DNA of 26,121 nucleotides. Origin: an uncultured Oscillospiraceae bacterium (GTDB lineage Bacteria; Bacillota; Clostridia; Oscillospirales; Ruminococcaceae). The stretch spans positions 1-26,121 of the forward strand of contig CAJTZM010000022.1 of the NCBI GenBank assembly GCA_910583935.1, given 5' to 3'. Under the pieces are notes generated by a model. That model saw only the letters and a list, made by a program, of their open reading frames with translations. It was not told the origin of the DNA and did no database searches. Shown one piece after another: positions 6,108 to 13,207 of the stretch. Position numbers and translations under genes: made by a program. How positions within the stretch are numbered: position 1 is the stretch's first letter; the number at the start of each line of letters is the position of its first letter.

Positions 6108-6137
6108 TGCATGTTCAAAGGTTTACCTTCCATACTA
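6108..6137 (+). promoter_or_regulatory. Sigma-G/F-like (forespore) promoter upstream of the 46-aa gene
   Basis: TGCATG (6108-6113), 17-base spacer, CATACTA (6131-6137). The -10 is a perfect match to the sigma-G consensus and the -35 matches four of the five fixed positions of TGNATA. It begins just past the hemolysin III stop. Confidence 0.55.
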
Positions 6138-6180
6138 ACCATACGGATTTTTTCCGTATTCTCTATTGGGAGGGCTTAGC

Positions 6181-6321
6181 ATGAGCGAACGTCCCGCGCA
6201 AAAAAACGAATTGAAGGACGCACCGCTGCCGACCATCACCGACGACCCGCTGGCGGCAGGGTCCCCGCATCCGCCCTTCGGCAAAAAGCCGGAGCCGAGG
6301 GATTCGTTGAAACAGGGTTAA
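6181..6321 (+). CDS. Small Pro-rich hydrophilic protein (46 aa), candidate forespore protein
   Basis: This short frame reads MSERPAQKNELKDAPLPT, a middle part rich in Asp, Pro and Gly, and ends GKKPEPRDSLKQG before TAA. It has GGGAGGG five bases before the ATG, a perfect bidirectional terminator starting at its stop codon and a sigma-G-like promoter 45 bases upstream, so all signals of a complete gene are present. The product is hydrophilic, Pro-rich (about nine Pro), without Cys or Trp or any membrane segment, and probably disordered. It is not an alpha/beta SASP. The promoter suggests expression in the developing spore, where many tiny disordered proteins are made. Homology is unknown to me. 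Confidence 0.65.
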   Translation: MSERPAQKNELKDAPLPTITDDPLAAGSPHPPFGKKPEPRDSLKQG

Positions 6322-6351
6322 AAAAGGAAAGGGTATACCCTTTCCTTTTTT
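6320..6351 (+). terminator. Perfect bidirectional terminator
   Basis: AAAAAAGGAAAGGG (6320-6333), TATA, CCCTTTCCTTTTTT (6338-6351): a perfect 14-bp stem with A and T tails. It ends the 46-aa gene on the plus strand and the asparaginase gene on the minus strand (stop at 6415). Confidence 0.92.
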
Positions 6352-6414
6352 GTATCCAGCGAAGTTTTGGTCAACATCCTGTCAAGCAGGGCGGAATGGG
6401 ACGCCAAAGCACAT

Positions 6415-7413
6415 TCACTGGGGCAATGTAATTTCTCCGGCGATATCCTGGGCAAAAATAGCCCGGACTTCCTCCAGGCTGCCGGTCTGGCCCAAGGCCC
6501 ACATGAGCTTGGTCACCGCCGCCTCACTGGTCATGTCGTAGCCCTGGATGACGCCCTTCTCCAGCGCCAGCCGTCCGGTCTGATAGATGGAAAAGTCGCT
6601 TCGCTCATACAGGCACTGGCTGCATACCACCACCGCGATCCCGTTGGAAACCAGGTTTTGCAGCTGGGATACCAGATCCCGGCGGATGAAATGCAGCCCT
6701 CCGGCGCCGAACGCCTCCACCACGATCCCTTTGTAATTCATGTGCAAAAGCATATCGAAAATTTCCGGATTGAGCCCCGGAGTCAGCTTGACCAGCACTA
6801 CGTCGCTGCAAAGCCGCCGGTCCGGCCGGAAGGGGCCGGTCAGCGGCGGAAGGGCCGCCCGATTCAGACAAAGACCGGTGGAATCCACCGTCGCCGCGTA
6901 GGGCCCGTTGACGCTTTCGAACGCGTCGAAGCCGGTGGTACGGACCTTGACCGCGCGGGCGCCTAAAATCACCTTGCGGTTAAAAGCGACGAACACACCC
7001 GGCGCACCGCTGGCGGCCATGGCAAAGGCGCAGCGCAGGTTCTCCACCCCGTCGGTCAGCGGGTGCAGAATCGGCAGCTGAGAGCCGGTAAGCACCACCG
7101 GTATGGGGATGTTGCGCAGCATAAACGAAAGCACCGACGCGGTGTAGGCCATGGTGTCGGTTCCATGGGTGACAACGATCCCGTCGTACCCGCTCTGGAG
7201 CTCTTCGATCTGCCCGGCAATAAATTGCCATTCCTCCGGCTGGATGTTAGAGCTGTCCAGGTTTAAGATATCCTTAAAATCTACCTGATAATTGGAGGTG
7301 ATCCCCTCGATCCGAGATGCCAGACCGCCGCTTTGCAGCGACGGCTCCAGTCCGTCCTCCCCCGGCGCCGAGGCGATGGTTCCTCCGGTAGTCAGCAGCA
7401 AAATTTTTTTCAA
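6415..7413 (-). CDS. ansA: Type I L-asparaginase
   Basis: The enzyme hydrolyses L-asparagine to aspartate and ammonia. The 332-residue product has no signal peptide, which fits the cytosolic type I (AnsA) class. Catalytic motifs are present: TTGGTIAS (residues 8-15, Thr12), THGTDTMAYTAS (82-93, Thr85/Asp86) and the Lys of AVKVRTTG (Lys156). The C-terminal part reads YKGIVVEAFGAGG, as expected for substrate-pocket closure. Length is normal. The start is TTG at 7413 with AAAGGA nine bases upstream; the family signature begins directly after it. A sigma-A promoter lies at 7448-7476, with a 12-bp inverted repeat over its -35. GatD-type amidotransferase subunits are similar but carry an N-terminal extension absent here. 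Confidence 0.93.
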   Translation of the reverse strand: MKKILLLTTGGTIASAPGEDGLEPSLQSGGLASRIEGITSNYQVDFKDILNLDSSNIQPEEWQFIAGQIEELQSGYDGIVVTHGTDTMAYTASVLSFMLRNIPIPVVLTGSQLPILHPLTDGVENLRCAFAMAASGAPGVFVAFNRKVILGARAVKVRTTGFDAFESVNGPYAATVDSTGLCLNRAALPPLTGPFRPDRRLCSDVVLVKLTPGLNPEIFDMLLHMNYKGIVVEAFGAGGLHFIRRDLVSQLQNLVSNGIAVVVCSQCLYERSDFSIYQTGRLALEKGVIQGYDMTSEAAVTKLMWALGQTGSLEEVRAIFAQDIAGEITLPQ

Positions 7414-7447
7414 AGCGATCGTTCCTTTCCCTTCCTTCTCTGCTTTT

Positions 7448-7476
7448 ACTATAATCTATCGACCGTTTTTTTGCAA
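7448..7476 (-). promoter_or_regulatory. Sigma-A promoter of the asparaginase gene
   Basis: Minus strand: TTGCAA (7476-7471), 17-base spacer, TATAGT (7453-7448). The gene-free stretch 7414-7717 holds this promoter, the repeat at 7462-7497 and the candidate plus-strand promoters of the ferredoxin gene; in 7498-7584 I see nothing. Confidence 0.65.
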
Positions 7477-7497
7477 GAAATTTTTCAAAAAAACGGT
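7462..7497. repeat. 12-bp inverted repeat over the asparaginase -35 box
   Basis: ACCGTTTTTTTG (7462-7473) and CAAAAAAACGGT (7486-7497) are perfect complements around a 12-base spacer. The left arm covers part of the -35 hexamer. It may be an operator. On the plus strand it also resembles an AT-rich hairpin with a T tail, but no gene needs a terminator there. Confidence 0.5.
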
Positions 7498-7584
7498 TTT
7501 TCTCTCAAGGACAAAATGCGGGTACTTAGATCCGACGTGCTTTTTGATTGTAGGGATGGCGATTTCTTTTTTCTGGGAAAAACA

Positions 7585-7614
7585 TTGCCGTTTTCCCGCA
7601 GCATGTGGTAAACT
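7585..7614 (+). promoter_or_regulatory. Possible sigma-A promoter of the ferredoxin operon
   Basis: TTGCCG (7585-7590), 18-base spacer, TAAACT (7609-7614). Small hairpins flank it (GGGAAAA/TTTTCCC before the -10, GGTGA/TCACC just after). Confidence 0.4.
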
Positions 7615-7659
7615 GGTGATAAACCTTTCACCGCAAAAGGAACAAAAATCCCTCTGTCG

Positions 7660-7689
7660 CTTATATTTGCGAAAAAGCTTCCCATACTA
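7660..7689 (+). promoter_or_regulatory. Possible second, sigma-G-like promoter of the ferredoxin operon
   Basis: CATACTA (7683-7689) is a perfect sigma-G -10 box, 28 bases before the ferredoxin start. The -35 at 17 bases (CTTATA, 7660-7665) matches only ATA of TGNATA, so this call is weaker than the one at 6108. Confidence 0.3.
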
Positions 7690-7717
7690 ACAAAAAATGA
7701 AAAGGAGGCTTGCCCAT

Positions 7718-7909
7718 ATGAAAGCAACCATCGATCGAGAGGGCTGCATCGGCTGCACACTGTGCGCCACCACCTGCCCGGATGTGTTTTTTATGGCGGA
7801 CGACGGTAAGGCGGACGTAAGCCAGACGCCGATTTCTGCGGCGCTTTTGACCAGCGCTCAGAATGCCCGCAGTCAGTGTCCCGTATCGGTTATCAACATC
7901 GAGGACTAA
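7718..7909 (+). CDS. 4Fe-4S ferredoxin, short single-cluster type
   Basis: A 63-residue electron carrier. The motif CIGCTLCATTCP gives Cys10, Cys13 and Cys16 as cluster ligands, plus Cys20; the fourth ligand is Cys54 in SQCPVSVI. Cys20 remains from the two-cluster ancestor, but its second-cluster partners are absent, so one 4Fe-4S cluster is expected. The region between (DVFFMADDGKADV) is acidic, as usual for partner docking. ATG at 7718 is chosen because AAAAGGAGG is nine bases upstream; an in-frame ATG at 7697 lies before that site. The kinase-fusion gene starts 20 bases downstream, so they are probably one transcript. The redox partner cannot be told from the neighbours. Confidence 0.92.
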   Translation: MKATIDREGCIGCTLCATTCPDVFFMADDGKADVSQTPISAALLTSAQNARSQCPVSVINIED

Positions 7910-7929
7910 CAGACCGAAAGGATTTTACC

Positions 7930-8994
7930 ATGAGACAGCTTTTAGAGAACCATTTGAAAAAATACCCGCTGATGCAGATACAAGACTGCGTTAAGCTGCT
8001 TTTTCAAAGCCGTTTTGGCTGCGGTCATTTTGTTGATGATCCCCAAAAGGCCCTGGAGCGGCTGCAAAAGGAACTGGGCGACTGCGTCTTCCAGAAAAAC
8101 GCGCCGCTGTTCGAGCCGCTGGGCGGCGGCTTCTGCCGCCTGCATCTGTCCGCCTTAGCGCCGGGCCAGCTTTCGCTGAATACGCTCAACCGGCTGTTTG
8201 TTTTCTCTTCCGCTCAGACGGCGGAAGGTACGGATGCCTTTGAGACGGATCTTTCCCTGCTGGGAGAGATGATCCGTGAGAGGGCGCTGCCCTTTTCCAT
8301 GGCGGATTGGGAGGATTTTCTCGCCCGCTACCGGGCCGAAGGATATCCCGCCGTCAGCCACAGCGGTGCTTACCGGGAAGCATATCGCCCCGCCTACCGA
8401 GTGCTGTGCCAAAGTTTTTGGCATTACTGGCCGGTTTTTGCCGCCGTCGACCAGCTTTTGCAGGAGCAGGGCGGCGGGATTGTGGCTATCGACGGTGGTA
8501 GTGGAACCGGAAAAAGCCGTCTTGCCCAGCTGCTGACCGCCATTTTTCCTGCGGCGGCAGTACATATGGATGATTTCTTCCTTCAGAGCTTTCAAAGAAC
8601 GCCCCAGCGGCTGGCCGAGCCCGGCGGCAATCTGGATTACGAGCGTTTTCTCGCGCAGGTGGTCCCTCCTCTGCGGGACAAAAAGGCGTTTTCCTACGAA
8701 GTTTTCGACTGCTCCTGCGGCCGTCTCTCCGGCTGCCGGACGGTGGAAGACCGGCCCCTTCGCATTGTGGAAGGGGTTTACAGCCTTCACCCCAAATGGA
8801 ACAATCTGTTTGACCGGAAGATTTTTCTCACCGGCAGCCTGCCGATCCGTCTAAGGCGGATCGAGTCCCGAAACGGCGCTGCCATGCGTCGGCGGTTTCA
8901 ACAGGAGTGGATCCCCAAGGAGGATCTTTACTTTTCCCGTTTTTCCCTGCCCGACCGGCAGACGCTGGTAGTAGACACCGATCGATTTTTCTGA
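7930..8994 (+). CDS. Uridine kinase-like P-loop kinase with an N-terminal domain of unknown function
   Basis: This 354-residue protein has two parts. Residues 1 to about 180 form a helical domain (NHLKKYPLMQIQDCVKLLFQ, SRFGCGHFVDDPQKALERLQ) of a type I recall only in clostridial fusions of this kind. Residues about 183-354 are a nucleoside kinase-like P-loop domain: Walker A GGSGTGKS (189-196), a DDFF motif (VHMDDFFLQSF) like the uridine-kinase substrate loop, NLDYERF, EVFDCSCG and IVEGVYSLHP, matching the uridine/phosphoribulokinase pattern. It should phosphorylate a small hydroxylated substrate with ATP, but that substrate is unknown. Start from AAAGGA seven bases before ATG 7930. It follows the ferredoxin gene closely and precedes the DUF1287 gene by 49 bases, with one terminator after all three. 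Confidence 0.78.
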   Translation: MRQLLENHLKKYPLMQIQDCVKLLFQSRFGCGHFVDDPQKALERLQKELGDCVFQKNAPLFEPLGGGFCRLHLSALAPGQLSLNTLNRLFVFSSAQTAEGTDAFETDLSLLGEMIRERALPFSMADWEDFLARYRAEGYPAVSHSGAYREAYRPAYRVLCQSFWHYWPVFAAVDQLLQEQGGGIVAIDGGSGTGKSRLAQLLTAIFPAAAVHMDDFFLQSFQRTPQRLAEPGGNLDYERFLAQVVPPLRDKKAFSYEVFDCSCGRLSGCRTVEDRPLRIVEGVYSLHPKWNNLFDRKIFLTGSLPIRLRRIESRNGAAMRRRFQQEWIPKEDLYFSRFSLPDRQTLVVDTDRFF

Positions 8995-9043
8995 TTGGGT
9001 TTTTACCACAAATCCACGTTCTGGGGAAAAAGGGGGAGGCTTT

Positions 9044-9706
9044 ATGAAAAAAAAACCGCTGATCCTGGCCTTGGCCGTCTTGTCCATTGTCTGCATCACA
9101 GTGGTCCTGTACGATTTTAACGTCATTCCGCATAAAAAATATCCGGGCAGTGATTTCGGCATCCCGGCATATCAAAGCCCCTGCGATCTGGACGGTGACG
9201 GTGTGGACGACCAGACAGACCTTCTGCAAAGCGTCCGCCAATACATCTCCCAAAGGCCCCGATACAAAAGCCGGTACTACGCTGTCAGCGGCTATCCGGA
9301 CGACGGGTACGGGGTCTGCACTGATGTGGTGGCCTTTGGGATGCGGGGCGCAGGCTACGATTTGATGGAACTGGTGGCCGAGGACATCGCCGCCGCGCCG
9401 GACTGCTACACGGTAGAAACGCCGGACCGGCAGATCGACTTTCGCCGGGTGCGGAATCTAAAGGTCTATTTTCGCCGGCACGCCCAGTCTTTGACCACTG
9501 ACATCCGGGACATCACCCAATGGCAGGGCGGCGACATTGTCATCTGGGACGGGCACATCGGCGTTGTGTCGGACAGCCGCAACCGAAAAGGGGTCCCGTT
9601 TGTCATCCACCACGCCAACCCCTTTCAGCTGCAATATGAAGAGGACATTCTGGAAAGCTGGGGGCCGGTGATCGGCCATTACCGGCTGCTGCCGCCGGAC
9701 GATTAG
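9044..9706 (+). CDS. DUF1287 family protein, membrane-anchored or secreted, papain-like fold
   Basis: The 220-residue product begins with a signal-anchor (KKKPLILALAVLSIVCITVV) and is otherwise extracytoplasmic. DUF1287 features follow: a polar DLDGDGVDDQTDLL stretch that resembles a calcium-binding loop, the nucleophile region GYGVCTDVVAFGMRGAGYDL (Cys92), DIVIWDGHIGVVSD (His171) and VIHHANP. The Cys...His order fits the NlpC/P60-papain superfamily, whose members often cut or bind peptidoglycan peptides; DUF1287 itself has no proven activity. Start ATG 9044 follows GGGGGAGG. It probably ends the ferredoxin-kinase transcript and has a strong terminator. It faces two minus-strand secreted genes, one also with a Cys/His pair. 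Confidence 0.85.
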   Translation: MKKKPLILALAVLSIVCITVVLYDFNVIPHKKYPGSDFGIPAYQSPCDLDGDGVDDQTDLLQSVRQYISQRPRYKSRYYAVSGYPDDGYGVCTDVVAFGMRGAGYDLMELVAEDIAAAPDCYTVETPDRQIDFRRVRNLKVYFRRHAQSLTTDIRDITQWQGGDIVIWDGHIGVVSDSRNRKGVPFVIHHANPFQLQYEEDILESWGPVIGHYRLLPPDD

Positions 9707-9720
9707 GATTTGCACCTTAC

Positions 9721-9756
9721 AAAAAAACAGGACGGGAAAAGCCCGCCCTGTTTTTT
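9721..9756. terminator. Bidirectional terminator between convergent genes
   Basis: AACAGGACGGG and CCCGCCCTGTT form an 11-bp stem with one mismatch and an AAAAG loop, with A and T runs on the flanks. It serves the DUF1287 gene (plus) and the lipoprotein gene (minus). Confidence 0.9.
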
Positions 9757-9760
9757 CGTG

Positions 9761-10552
9761 TTACGGAATCTTGTACAGGTCCTCCTGGGGGATGGTCACG
9801 ATAAACTGTCTGTCGTCCAATCCCAGATCGGACAGGCGAAAGGGGGTCAGGCTCCCGTCCCGCACATCGAAAAAGGCGTAATCGTACTGGATGCCGGTAA
9901 AATCGATACTGGCATCGCCCTTTTCCATGTAAGCCTTCCATTCTTCACTGGGAAAACAGATCACCGTGACGAAATTGGTCACCGGCAAAAAAAGCTGAAA
10001 TTCCTCGCCAAACTCCCCGATTTTCTCCGGCTCGATGTTGGGATAATCCGGGATAAACGCCCGGTACAGCGCGCCGCCGGTAGAATAGTACAGCAGATAC
10101 CGGCTTTCCCAAAATACGTGATCCATCTTTTCCCTGACCGCTAAAATCGGGACTTTTTTATAGCTGATCTTTCCGGAAATCAATTGAAATTCGTCTGTTT
10201 CTAAATAGAACTGATTGTTGTACCCGCTCATGGATTCCCAATCGATTCTGGCCCGGTCCCCACGCAGACCGCCCGTTGTAAAATCCCAGTCTATATACCG
10301 CTCCTGAGAGAAATACGCTTCCCTGTCCTGGGTGATTCCGTAGTCCGACAGCCGCAGTTCCCGGGTCGGTTCTTCTTCCGGCGCGCTGGAAACTACCGGC
10401 GGTTCTTCCTTCTGCGCCTGGGATAAGCTTATCTCTTCGCTGTCAGACTTTGAATCTATGCCGCTGGGCGCCGGATCCGCGCACCCGCTCAGGAAAAGGC
10501 AGACCGAAAAGATCAAGTAAATCCACGATACTTTTTTATACATGGTTGTCAT
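9761..10552 (-). CDS. Putative lipoprotein (263 aa), unknown function
   Basis: The product has a type II signal peptide with lipobox FLSGCA (lipidated Cys24), then a disordered Ser/Glu/Pro-rich linker (about residues 26-66) and a soluble domain (RELRLSDYGITQDREAYFSQ onward) rich in Tyr, Phe and Asp, predicted to be mostly beta. It should sit on the outer face of the membrane. I do not recognise the domain. Its ATG (10552) overlaps the stop of the upstream secreted-protein gene in an ATGA, so the two are translationally coupled and probably work together. A second ATG (10543) is a possible start. Base composition is like the surrounding chromosome, unlike its AT-rich partner. Confidence 0.72.
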   Translation of the reverse strand: MTTMYKKVSWIYLIFSVCLFLSGCADPAPSGIDSKSDSEEISLSQAQKEEPPVVSSAPEEEPTRELRLSDYGITQDREAYFSQERYIDWDFTTGGLRGDRARIDWESMSGYNNQFYLETDEFQLISGKISYKKVPILAVREKMDHVFWESRYLLYYSTGGALYRAFIPDYPNIEPEKIGEFGEEFQLFLPVTNFVTVICFPSEEWKAYMEKGDASIDFTGIQYDYAFFDVRDGSLTPFRLSDLGLDDRQFIVTIPQEDLYKIP

Positions 10553-11538
10553 CTCGGATCTTGTACACTTTGGAAAGTTTGAAAATATGAGAAAAATTGT
10601 TCTTTGTTAAACTTGGTTACAGAAACTTTATCGGGGGCAGACCAGTTGGCGTGATAAACATATATCTCGCCGTTATATACTTGCGTAATAATCATAGAGT
10701 GATTCTCTTCTCCACTAAAGTTAAACCTACTCCCTTTTCCATATAAAGCGGCATAACTATAAAGCGTATCTTCGGAACGTACAGTCACATTTGATAGCCT
10801 TGTGATGCCGTGCGAATAAGTTCCCCAACATTCGCGGTAAACCATCCAAGAAAATCCTCTACATTGTATAGAACCATTGTGGCTTCCTGTATAATAACTC
10901 CCAATGGGATAAGAAGATAAGGGAATACCTGTTCCATTGATCTCAACAGAATAACGGCTCAAATCAGTATATCCGCCTCCTCGCGTTAAAGACAATCTCC
11001 AAGCAGGGTCGGGATCTTTGGTAGAAAAACCATCACGAATATCATATGTATAATACTGGCCTTTTTCCGCAGAACTATTATTCATTAACTTTGACACCGC
11101 AACAGATTGGCTTTCTGCTTTTTTCCACAAAATTACATGGCTTGAGATCGGATAGAAACTTTCCATCGTCGATTCTGTAAAAATCCTATCAATTTTTTTA
11201 GATTTCACATGATATCTATAAACCGTGTTATTCATCGCAAAAAACACCATTTCCGAATTACCAATAATTCCAGTTATCTCCTGCCCATCGCGGGTAATTC
11301 TTCCATTGGCTTCTTTTTTTACTAAACTGCTAAACAGGCCAGTCCTCATATTCAGATACTGTTTTGATTTGGTAACTGTATCAGAATAAAAACCATGAAT
11401 ATTTTCAAAGTATTCCCCATATGTAAGATCTTTATCAGGTTTGATCGTTTCTTCCGCAAAAGTCGGAATTGGGCAAATTAAAACTGCCATTGTTAACGCT
11501 AAAACAAAACTTAACAATTTTCTACCTAACTTTTGCAT
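10549..11538 (-). CDS. Secreted protein with a Cys/His pair, NlpC/P60-papain-like, AT-rich
   Basis: The 329-residue product has a signal peptide (MQKLGRKLLSFVLALTMAVL, predicted cut after PTFA28). The N-terminal half (TYGEYFENIHGFYSDT, YRYHVKSKKIDRIF) looks like a beta-rich sensing or binding region. The C-terminal half carries IQCRGFSWMVYRECWG (Cys226), HSMIITQVYNGEIYVYHANW (His280, His296-Ala-Asn298), an order typical of papain-like amidases and peptidases. I infer a cysteine hydrolase or ligand-binding relative; activity is untested. ATG 11538 is chosen from GCGAGGG six bases before it; an open frame continues upstream to 11658 but lacks a signal-peptide start. The gene is visibly richer in A and T than both neighbours, a sign of transfer. 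It overlaps the lipoprotein start by ATGA. Confidence 0.7.
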   Translation of the reverse strand: MQKLGRKLLSFVLALTMAVLICPIPTFAEETIKPDKDLTYGEYFENIHGFYSDTVTKSKQYLNMRTGLFSSLVKKEANGRITRDGQEITGIIGNSEMVFFAMNNTVYRYHVKSKKIDRIFTESTMESFYPISSHVILWKKAESQSVAVSKLMNNSSAEKGQYYTYDIRDGFSTKDPDPAWRLSLTRGGGYTDLSRYSVEINGTGIPLSSYPIGSYYTGSHNGSIQCRGFSWMVYRECWGTYSHGITRLSNVTVRSEDTLYSYAALYGKGSRFNFSGEENHSMIITQVYNGEIYVYHANWSAPDKVSVTKFNKEQFFSYFQTFQSVQDPR

Positions 11539-11656
11539 ATTCATCCCTCGCTTTTTATTCTTGTGCATAGGTTTAAAATCACTTTTTTGATTTTCCCTCC
11601 TTTTTATTTTATTAAGATTAGCTAATTTATATTTAATACGAAAAAAATCCAATTTC

Positions 11657-11682
11657 ATTACATATTATATAAAATTTGTAAT
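11657..11682 (-). promoter_or_regulatory. Possible promoter of the AT-rich secreted gene, framed by an inverted repeat
   Basis: Minus strand TATAAT (11669-11664), flanked by a 6-bp inverted repeat (ATTACA at 11657-11662, TGTAAT at 11677-11682). The -35 is poor (AAATTT at 17 bases). The AT-rich context makes chance matches likely. A leader of about 118 bases follows. Confidence 0.35.
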
Positions 11683-11704
11683 TCCAAAATTTGCTTCTTT
11701 CTTT

Positions 11705-12934
11705 TTACCCCACGGCGCAGGCCGCTTCTTTTTTAGGCTTGGAAAAGGCCGCCGGAAGAAAAAGCAGCACCGACAGTATCGCCGCGGCCATGGCGGACAG
11801 GGACAAGGGAGCCAACCCCCACAGGTCCAGGATAAGGCCTGCCGCGTAATTGCCGACGATGCCGCCCAAAGCGGAGGTCAGGGCCGTTCCCAGGGAAATA
11901 GCCGTTATATTCAGCTGCTTGGGGGTATTGCGGCAGATATATTCCACAAAGATATAGACGTAGGCGCCGTAGCTTATCCCCTGGGCCAGCTGCCCGATAA
12001 TCAACAGAGGCATGGAGGAGGCCAGCAGGAAAAACAGGCTCTTCACCGCAATGCCCGACAAGGCGAACAAATGCAGAATCCCCAAGGGATACCGCCGCAT
12101 AATCCGACCCATGATCATCATGGAGGGAAATTCCACCAGGGCGGAAAAGAACATAAGCAGCCCCAGGCCGCCGCTGTCGCCGCCGATATTGACCACGTAG
12201 TTGCTGATAAAACAGCCGGTGGACTTATTGGCAATATGGTACAACAGGCAGCTGAGCACAAAAAACACATAGGTCTTGTTTTTCAAGAGGATTTTTACTG
12301 CCTCCCAGCCGGAAATCTGGGAGGAACCCTCCTCCCCTTCGGCGTTGTCTTTTTTCCGGTTCTTGCACGGGGTCTCCTCCAAAAAGAAAACACACAAAAA
12401 CATCAGCGCGGCAAACAAAAGAAAGCTTGGCGCGATGACCTTGTCCCCCAAAGCTGCGATGACATTGCCGAAGATCAGGGCCGTCAACGCATACAGCACC
12501 GACCCGGCGCTGCGGGTCAGCGGATACTGGATCTGGGGATCCTCCTCCCGCAAAGCCATGGTCCAGGAATCAATCAAAGAAGCGGACGGGTAAAACAGAA
12601 TGGATTGCAGCGAAATTGCGGCAAAGCACAAAATGGTATTGGACATCGCCATCTGAAACAAAAAAGCCACAGGGACCGCCATCGCGGTGGTCAAAAGCAG
12701 GAATTTTTTACAGGTGAGAAAGGTATCGGTGCAGTAGCCAATCAGCGGCTGGACAATCAAGGTCACCACCGCGATGAGCACCTGGGCCTGGGCGCACTGC
12801 ACGTTGCTGTAGCCGCGGTTTTGCATATACAAAACAATAAAGCCAAAAAATGTGCAGTAGGCGCACCAGTAAAACCCCTGTACACCCATTAAAAGAAGAT
12901 TCTTACGCCCTACGGATGCAAACAGCCTGTGCAT
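11705..12934 (-). CDS. Major facilitator superfamily (MFS) transporter
   Basis: The 409-residue product has about twelve hydrophobic segments in two halves separated by a charged loop (FLEETPCKNRKKDNAEGEEG), the standard MFS layout. Motif A-like residues occur in GYCTDTFLTCKK (loop 2-3) and MIMGRIMRRYPLG (loop 8-9). The start GVQGFYWCAYCTFFGFIVLY, with paired aromatic residues, resembles the nucleoside/proton- and sugar/proton-symporter-like MFS group, but the substrate cannot be named. ATG 12934 is preferred over one six bases earlier because AAGGA then sits at correct spacing. A promoter lies at 12990-13018. No terminator separates it clearly from the AT-rich gene downstream, 166 bases on. 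Confidence 0.85.
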   Translation of the reverse strand: MHRLFASVGRKNLLLMGVQGFYWCAYCTFFGFIVLYMQNRGYSNVQCAQAQVLIAVVTLIVQPLIGYCTDTFLTCKKFLLLTTAMAVPVAFLFQMAMSNTILCFAAISLQSILFYPSASLIDSWTMALREEDPQIQYPLTRSAGSVLYALTALIFGNVIAALGDKVIAPSFLLFAALMFLCVFFLEETPCKNRKKDNAEGEEGSSQISGWEAVKILLKNKTYVFFVLSCLLYHIANKSTGCFISNYVVNIGGDSGGLGLLMFFSALVEFPSMMIMGRIMRRYPLGILHLFALSGIAVKSLFFLLASSMPLLIIGQLAQGISYGAYVYIFVEYICRNTPKQLNITAISLGTALTSALGGIVGNYAAGLILDLWGLAPLSLSAMAAAILSVLLFLPAAFSKPKKEAACAVG

Positions 12935-12989
12935 AACCATTCCTTCTTCCTGCCGGACCGGGTCCGCCGGGCCGGGCTATGTTGAAAAC

Positions 12990-13018
12990 AGAATAGCATA
13001 TTTCTTTAGGCCCGTAAA
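12990..13018 (-). promoter_or_regulatory. Promoter of the MFS gene
   Basis: Minus strand: TTTACG (13018-13013), 17-base spacer, TATTCT (12995-12990) with a TGC extension. The rest of the gap up to 13170 is AT-rich and holds an imperfect palindrome (GTGACAATTAT...ATTATGTTCAC, near 13060-13090) that could be an operator; I see no gene there. Confidence 0.5.
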
Positions 13019-13169
13019 GGGAAATCTAAAGTTTTTCCAATTACATTCCTGTCAAAGAATCGTGACAATTATTCTAAATTATGTTCACAAAAATAATAGT
13101 TAAGTGGATGAAGCAATCATTTGGAAAAAATCAAACCGGAAAATGAATGATTACTTAGAGCAATATGAG

Positions 13170-13198
13170 AAAAAGCCCCCGATTTCGGGGGCTTTTTT
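13170..13198 (-). terminator. Strong bidirectional terminator at the end of the pyroglutamate operon
   Basis: AAAAAGCCCCCGA and TCGGGGGCTTTTT form a nearly perfect hairpin directly after the stop at 13208 (minus strand). Confidence 0.9.
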
Positions 13199-13207
13199 GA
13201 CTCGATC

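Noticed and set aside
11538..11620. Leader peptide of about 13 codons (GTG start) ending in ATGA at the upstream ATG of the secreted protein
   Set aside because: AAGGAGGG lies 12 bases before the GTG, which is long, and the AT-rich region makes chance frames likely.
12071..12892. 273-codon plus-strand frame
   Set aside because: Antisense to the MFS gene, with the His/Gln-rich composition typical of reverse-strand shadows.
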